Below, in pieces: positions 62,101-64,000 of a DNA stretch of 64,000 nt. The stretch's first letter is position 1; every line of letters starts with the position of its first letter. Source of the DNA: Subtercola sp. Z020 (GTDB lineage: Bacteria; Actinomycetota; Actinomycetes; Actinomycetales; Microbacteriaceae). Location: positions 106,242-170,241 of the forward strand of contig NZ_PSTT01000009.1 of NCBI RefSeq assembly GCF_002931235.1, given 5' to 3'. The notes below the pieces were generated by a model. That model was not told the DNA's origin. It did no database searches and worked only from the letters and a program-made list of their open reading frames with translations. The position numbers and the translations under genes are program-made.

Positions 62101-62369
62101 CGGCCGTCGACGAGCTGCGGGCGATGGCCGCCATCGTTCTGGCGATCTCGCTGCCGGTCGCGCTGGTGCTGTTCGCGGTCTGGAACGCGACCCGCCCGGC
62201 GCCGCCGTCGCCGTCGGGCTCGGGCCCGAACCTGGCAGCGTCAGCCCCGGCGGCAGCGTCGACCCCGTACGACGACTCCTCCGCCGGCCGGGTCGGCACC
62301 GGCCGCCTGCTGGCCTGGGTGGGCGGCTGCAGCCTCGCTGCGACCGCCGTGCTGCTTCTGCTCGCCTGA
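62097..62369 (+). CDS. Small membrane protein following the MFS gene
   Basis: A 90-residue protein with two membrane segments: ELRAMAAIVLAISLPVALVLFAVW near the N terminus and LLAWVGGCSLAATAVLLLLA at the C terminus, joined by a Pro/Ser/Ala-rich loop. The GTG start overlaps the MFS stop (GTGA), which argues that it is a real gene translated with the transporter. It could be an accessory subunit or regulator; family unknown. Confidence 0.65.
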   Translation: MTAVDELRAMAAIVLAISLPVALVLFAVWNATRPAPPSPSGSGPNLAASAPAAASTPYDDSSAGRVGTGRLLAWVGGCSLAATAVLLLLA

Positions 62370-62491
62370 CCTCATCCCTCGCCCGTTCCCGGCGAGCGGT
62401 GAGTGGCCCTGCCAGGGCATGGTTCGCCGGCGAACCCGGCGGTAGCCTCGCCCTGCTGCGGCATGCGCCGCGCAGACGGAAGGGTGAGCAG

Positions 62492-63316
62492 ATGCCAGAC
62501 GAACCGACGATCGCTCTCGATGTCGCCTACGGGGCCGTCGACGGAGTGCCCCTGCTGCTCGACGTGTACAGCGGCAGCGAAGCTCCGGATGCCGCCGGCG
62601 CGCGCGCCGCCATCATCCTCGTGCACGGCGGCGGCTGGTTCCGGGGCGACAAGAGCAAGGAGCACTCGCTCGCCTCGAAGCTCGTCGACGCGGGCTACAT
62701 CGTCTTCGTGCCCAACTACCGCGAGGCTCCGGATGCGACGTTCCCGGCCAGCCGCACCGACGTACTCACGGCGGCGCAGTGGGCGCTCGCCTCCGAGTAC
62801 GCGTTCGACCGCAGCAGGCTCGCCTTCTTCGGCGGATCGGCGGGCGGCAACCTGGTCGTCGAGGCCAGCATCGCCACGGGGCGCCCGGCTGTCAGCTGGT
62901 CGGGGATGTTCGATCTGCTCGGCATCGTCGAGGCCACCGACGGTCTTCCGGCGACGCCGACCACGCAGAACCTGAACGCGATGAAGAGCGCCGACATCAA
63001 CCAGACCGGGCGAGACGACGCGTTCCTGCGCTGGACCATCCTCAACGAGGTGGGCGGTGACCGCGGCCTGCTGTCAGCGGCGTCGACCACGCGCCACGCG
63101 TCTGCCCAGGCCGGCCCGGTGTTCTTCGCGAACTCCCTGAACGAGTTCGTGCCGGTCAGCGACGCCCAGGCGATGCAGGCCGCGCTCGCCGCGGTCGGCG
63201 TGGCCAGCACCCTGCAGCTGATTCCCGGCACCCGGCACGCGGAGGGCTACACCGAGGTGGCCCTCGATCCGTCGCTGGCCTTCCTGCGGTCGGTCCTGTC
63301 GCGAGGCACCGCGTGA
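62492..63316 (+). CDS. Alpha/beta hydrolase (esterase/lipase-like)
   Basis: A 274-residue hydrolase of the hormone-sensitive-lipase/BD-FAE type: oxyanion motif LVHGGGWF, nucleophile elbow FFGGSAGGN, an acid in the segment LNEFVPVSDAQ and the histidine in GTRHAEGYTE. The ATG follows GAAGGGTGAG. It could remove acyl groups from decorated glycosides, but it lies outside the operator-linked regulon, so the role is open. Confidence 0.86.
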   Translation: MPDEPTIALDVAYGAVDGVPLLLDVYSGSEAPDAAGARAAIILVHGGGWFRGDKSKEHSLASKLVDAGYIVFVPNYREAPDATFPASRTDVLTAAQWALASEYAFDRSRLAFFGGSAGGNLVVEASIATGRPAVSWSGMFDLLGIVEATDGLPATPTTQNLNAMKSADINQTGRDDAFLRWTILNEVGGDRGLLSAASTTRHASAQAGPVFFANSLNEFVPVSDAQAMQAALAAVGVASTLQLIPGTRHAEGYTEVALDPSLAFLRSVLSRGTA

Positions 63317-63993
63317 CCGACGGCCCCGAAGCCGACCCGCTTCCGACCGCCGACGAAGCGCTCGACGCCCTGGCCGACCGGGCGGGCGCGTTCTACAGTG
63401 CGCTGATGAACGAACACTTCGTTCTCGAATCGGCGCGCGGAATCACCGTGAACGAGTCCAGCAGCCGGGCGTCGCTGTACCTGACGACGCTCTCGAGCTC
63501 TCTGGTCGCCTTCGGTTTTCTCGCGCAGACCGCCTACGCGCTCGGCTTTCTGACGGTCATCATCCCGGTGATCTTCCTACTCGGCATCTTCACCTACGAG
63601 AGGCTCGTCGAGACCTCCCTCGAAGACGTCGCTGCGCTCGAAGGGATCCAACGCATCCGCGCCGTCTATGCGCGCACCCTGCCGGGCGCGGCCGCATACT
63701 TTCCCCGCCCGACCGGGCCGCACGGTCCGAACGAGATGCTCCCGATCGGTCGGCGGCCGTCGTGGGTCGGCGTGTTCTTCACGACCGCCACGGCCATCGC
63801 GGTGGTGAACTCCCTCGTCGCCGGGGCGGGTGTCGCCATCCTCGTCGTGCAGGCGACCGAGCAGGCCACGCCGTCGATTCTGATCGGGCTCGGCACGGCC
63901 GCGCTGCTGGCCGTTCTGCACGGCCTCTACCAGGAGTACCGGTACGAGGCGCTCCGGCGGTTCCTGCACGAGGGACGGTCGAAGGGGCGCTGA
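63313..63993 (+). CDS. Unknown membrane protein, four predicted helices
   Basis: The 226-residue protein has a soluble N-terminal helix (residues 1-50) and membrane segments at SLVAFGFLAQTAYALGFL, TVIIPVIFLLGIFTYE, VGVFFTTATAIAVVNSLV and ILIGLGTAALLAVLHGLY. I do not recognise the family. The GTG start overlaps the hydrolase stop, so the two are co-translated. The basic C-terminal tail is cytoplasmic. Confidence 0.78.
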   Translation: MTDGPEADPLPTADEALDALADRAGAFYSALMNEHFVLESARGITVNESSSRASLYLTTLSSSLVAFGFLAQTAYALGFLTVIIPVIFLLGIFTYERLVETSLEDVAALEGIQRIRAVYARTLPGAAAYFPRPTGPHGPNEMLPIGRRPSWVGVFFTTATAIAVVNSLVAGAGVAILVVQATEQATPSILIGLGTAALLAVLHGLYQEYRYEALRRFLHEGRSKGR

Positions 63994-64000
63994 GGTCGCC

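Noticed and set aside
1..64000. Signs of recent transfer such as integrase, transposase, tRNA attachment sites or a drop in GC
   Set aside because: None is visible; base composition and operon style are even along the window.

Overview
The window is high-GC DNA with tightly packed operons, many GTG starts and 4-base stop/start overlaps, and no insertion sequences, tRNA or rRNA genes, CRISPR arrays or phage genes that I can see. The gene types (IclR-regulated pca operon, CUT1 sugar ABC operons without their own ATPase, FtsX/ATPase export operon, ROK regulator) point to an actinobacterium. Codon style and the CarA/CarBC-like enzymes suggest a Microbacteriaceae-type soil or plant-associated organism (inference).

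Layout. (1) 1-6427: a minus-strand operon for uptake and oxidation of a sugar or sugar acid: lipoprotein, two permeases, an enolase-superfamily sugar-acid dehydratase, an L-rhamnose-mutarotase-like protein and a lactonase-like amidohydrolase cut by the window edge. A GntR/FadR regulator is divergent from it. (2) 6469-17815: a secreted 1076-residue beta-helix protein and a four-gene ABC export-type operon (two ATPases, two very large FtsX permeases). (3) 17957-29167: 4-hydroxybenzoate to succinyl-CoA plus acetyl-CoA: pobA, an IclR regulator, pcaHGBDCIJF, then a second CoA-transferase pair with its own IclR regulator. An identical 16-bp element lies upstream of both pobA and the iclR/pcaH promoters. 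(4) 29193-48149: the most interesting part, a C-glycoside catabolic island. It has five alpha/beta C-deglycosidase (DUF6379 plus xylose-isomerase-like barrel) units, two of them single-chain beta-alpha fusions. It also has a pyranose-oxidase/CarA-like FAD oxidase, a CUT1 ABC importer, further sugar isomerase-like barrels, a Gfo/Idh dehydrogenase, a ThuA-like protein, a LysR regulator and a ROK regulator. (5) 48242-57410: an aromatic-ring degradation operon (Gfo/Idh, unknown protein, extradiol dioxygenase, two FAH-family hydrolases, cyclase-family hydrolase, FAD hydroxylase, ACMSD-like amidohydrolase, SDR). (6) 57517-62369: two DHA2 MFS transporters around a second CarA-like oxidase, plus a small membrane protein. 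(7) 62492-63993: an alpha/beta hydrolase and an unknown membrane protein.

How the parts fit (inference): aryl or flavonoid C-glycosides enter through the ABC or MFS carriers. A CarA-like oxidase makes the 3-keto glycoside, and CarBC-like enzymes break the C-C glycosidic bond. The keto sugar is handled by Gfo/Idh, ThuA and isomerase proteins. The aglycone ring is hydroxylated and cleaved by the 50198-57410 operon, and a released 4-hydroxybenzoate-type fragment could go through pobA/pca. Regions 4 to 6 are tied together by an inverted repeat (arms CTTATGT and ACATAAG, 9-nt spacer) found by eye upstream of six transcription units, including the ROK gene, so this looks like one regulon.
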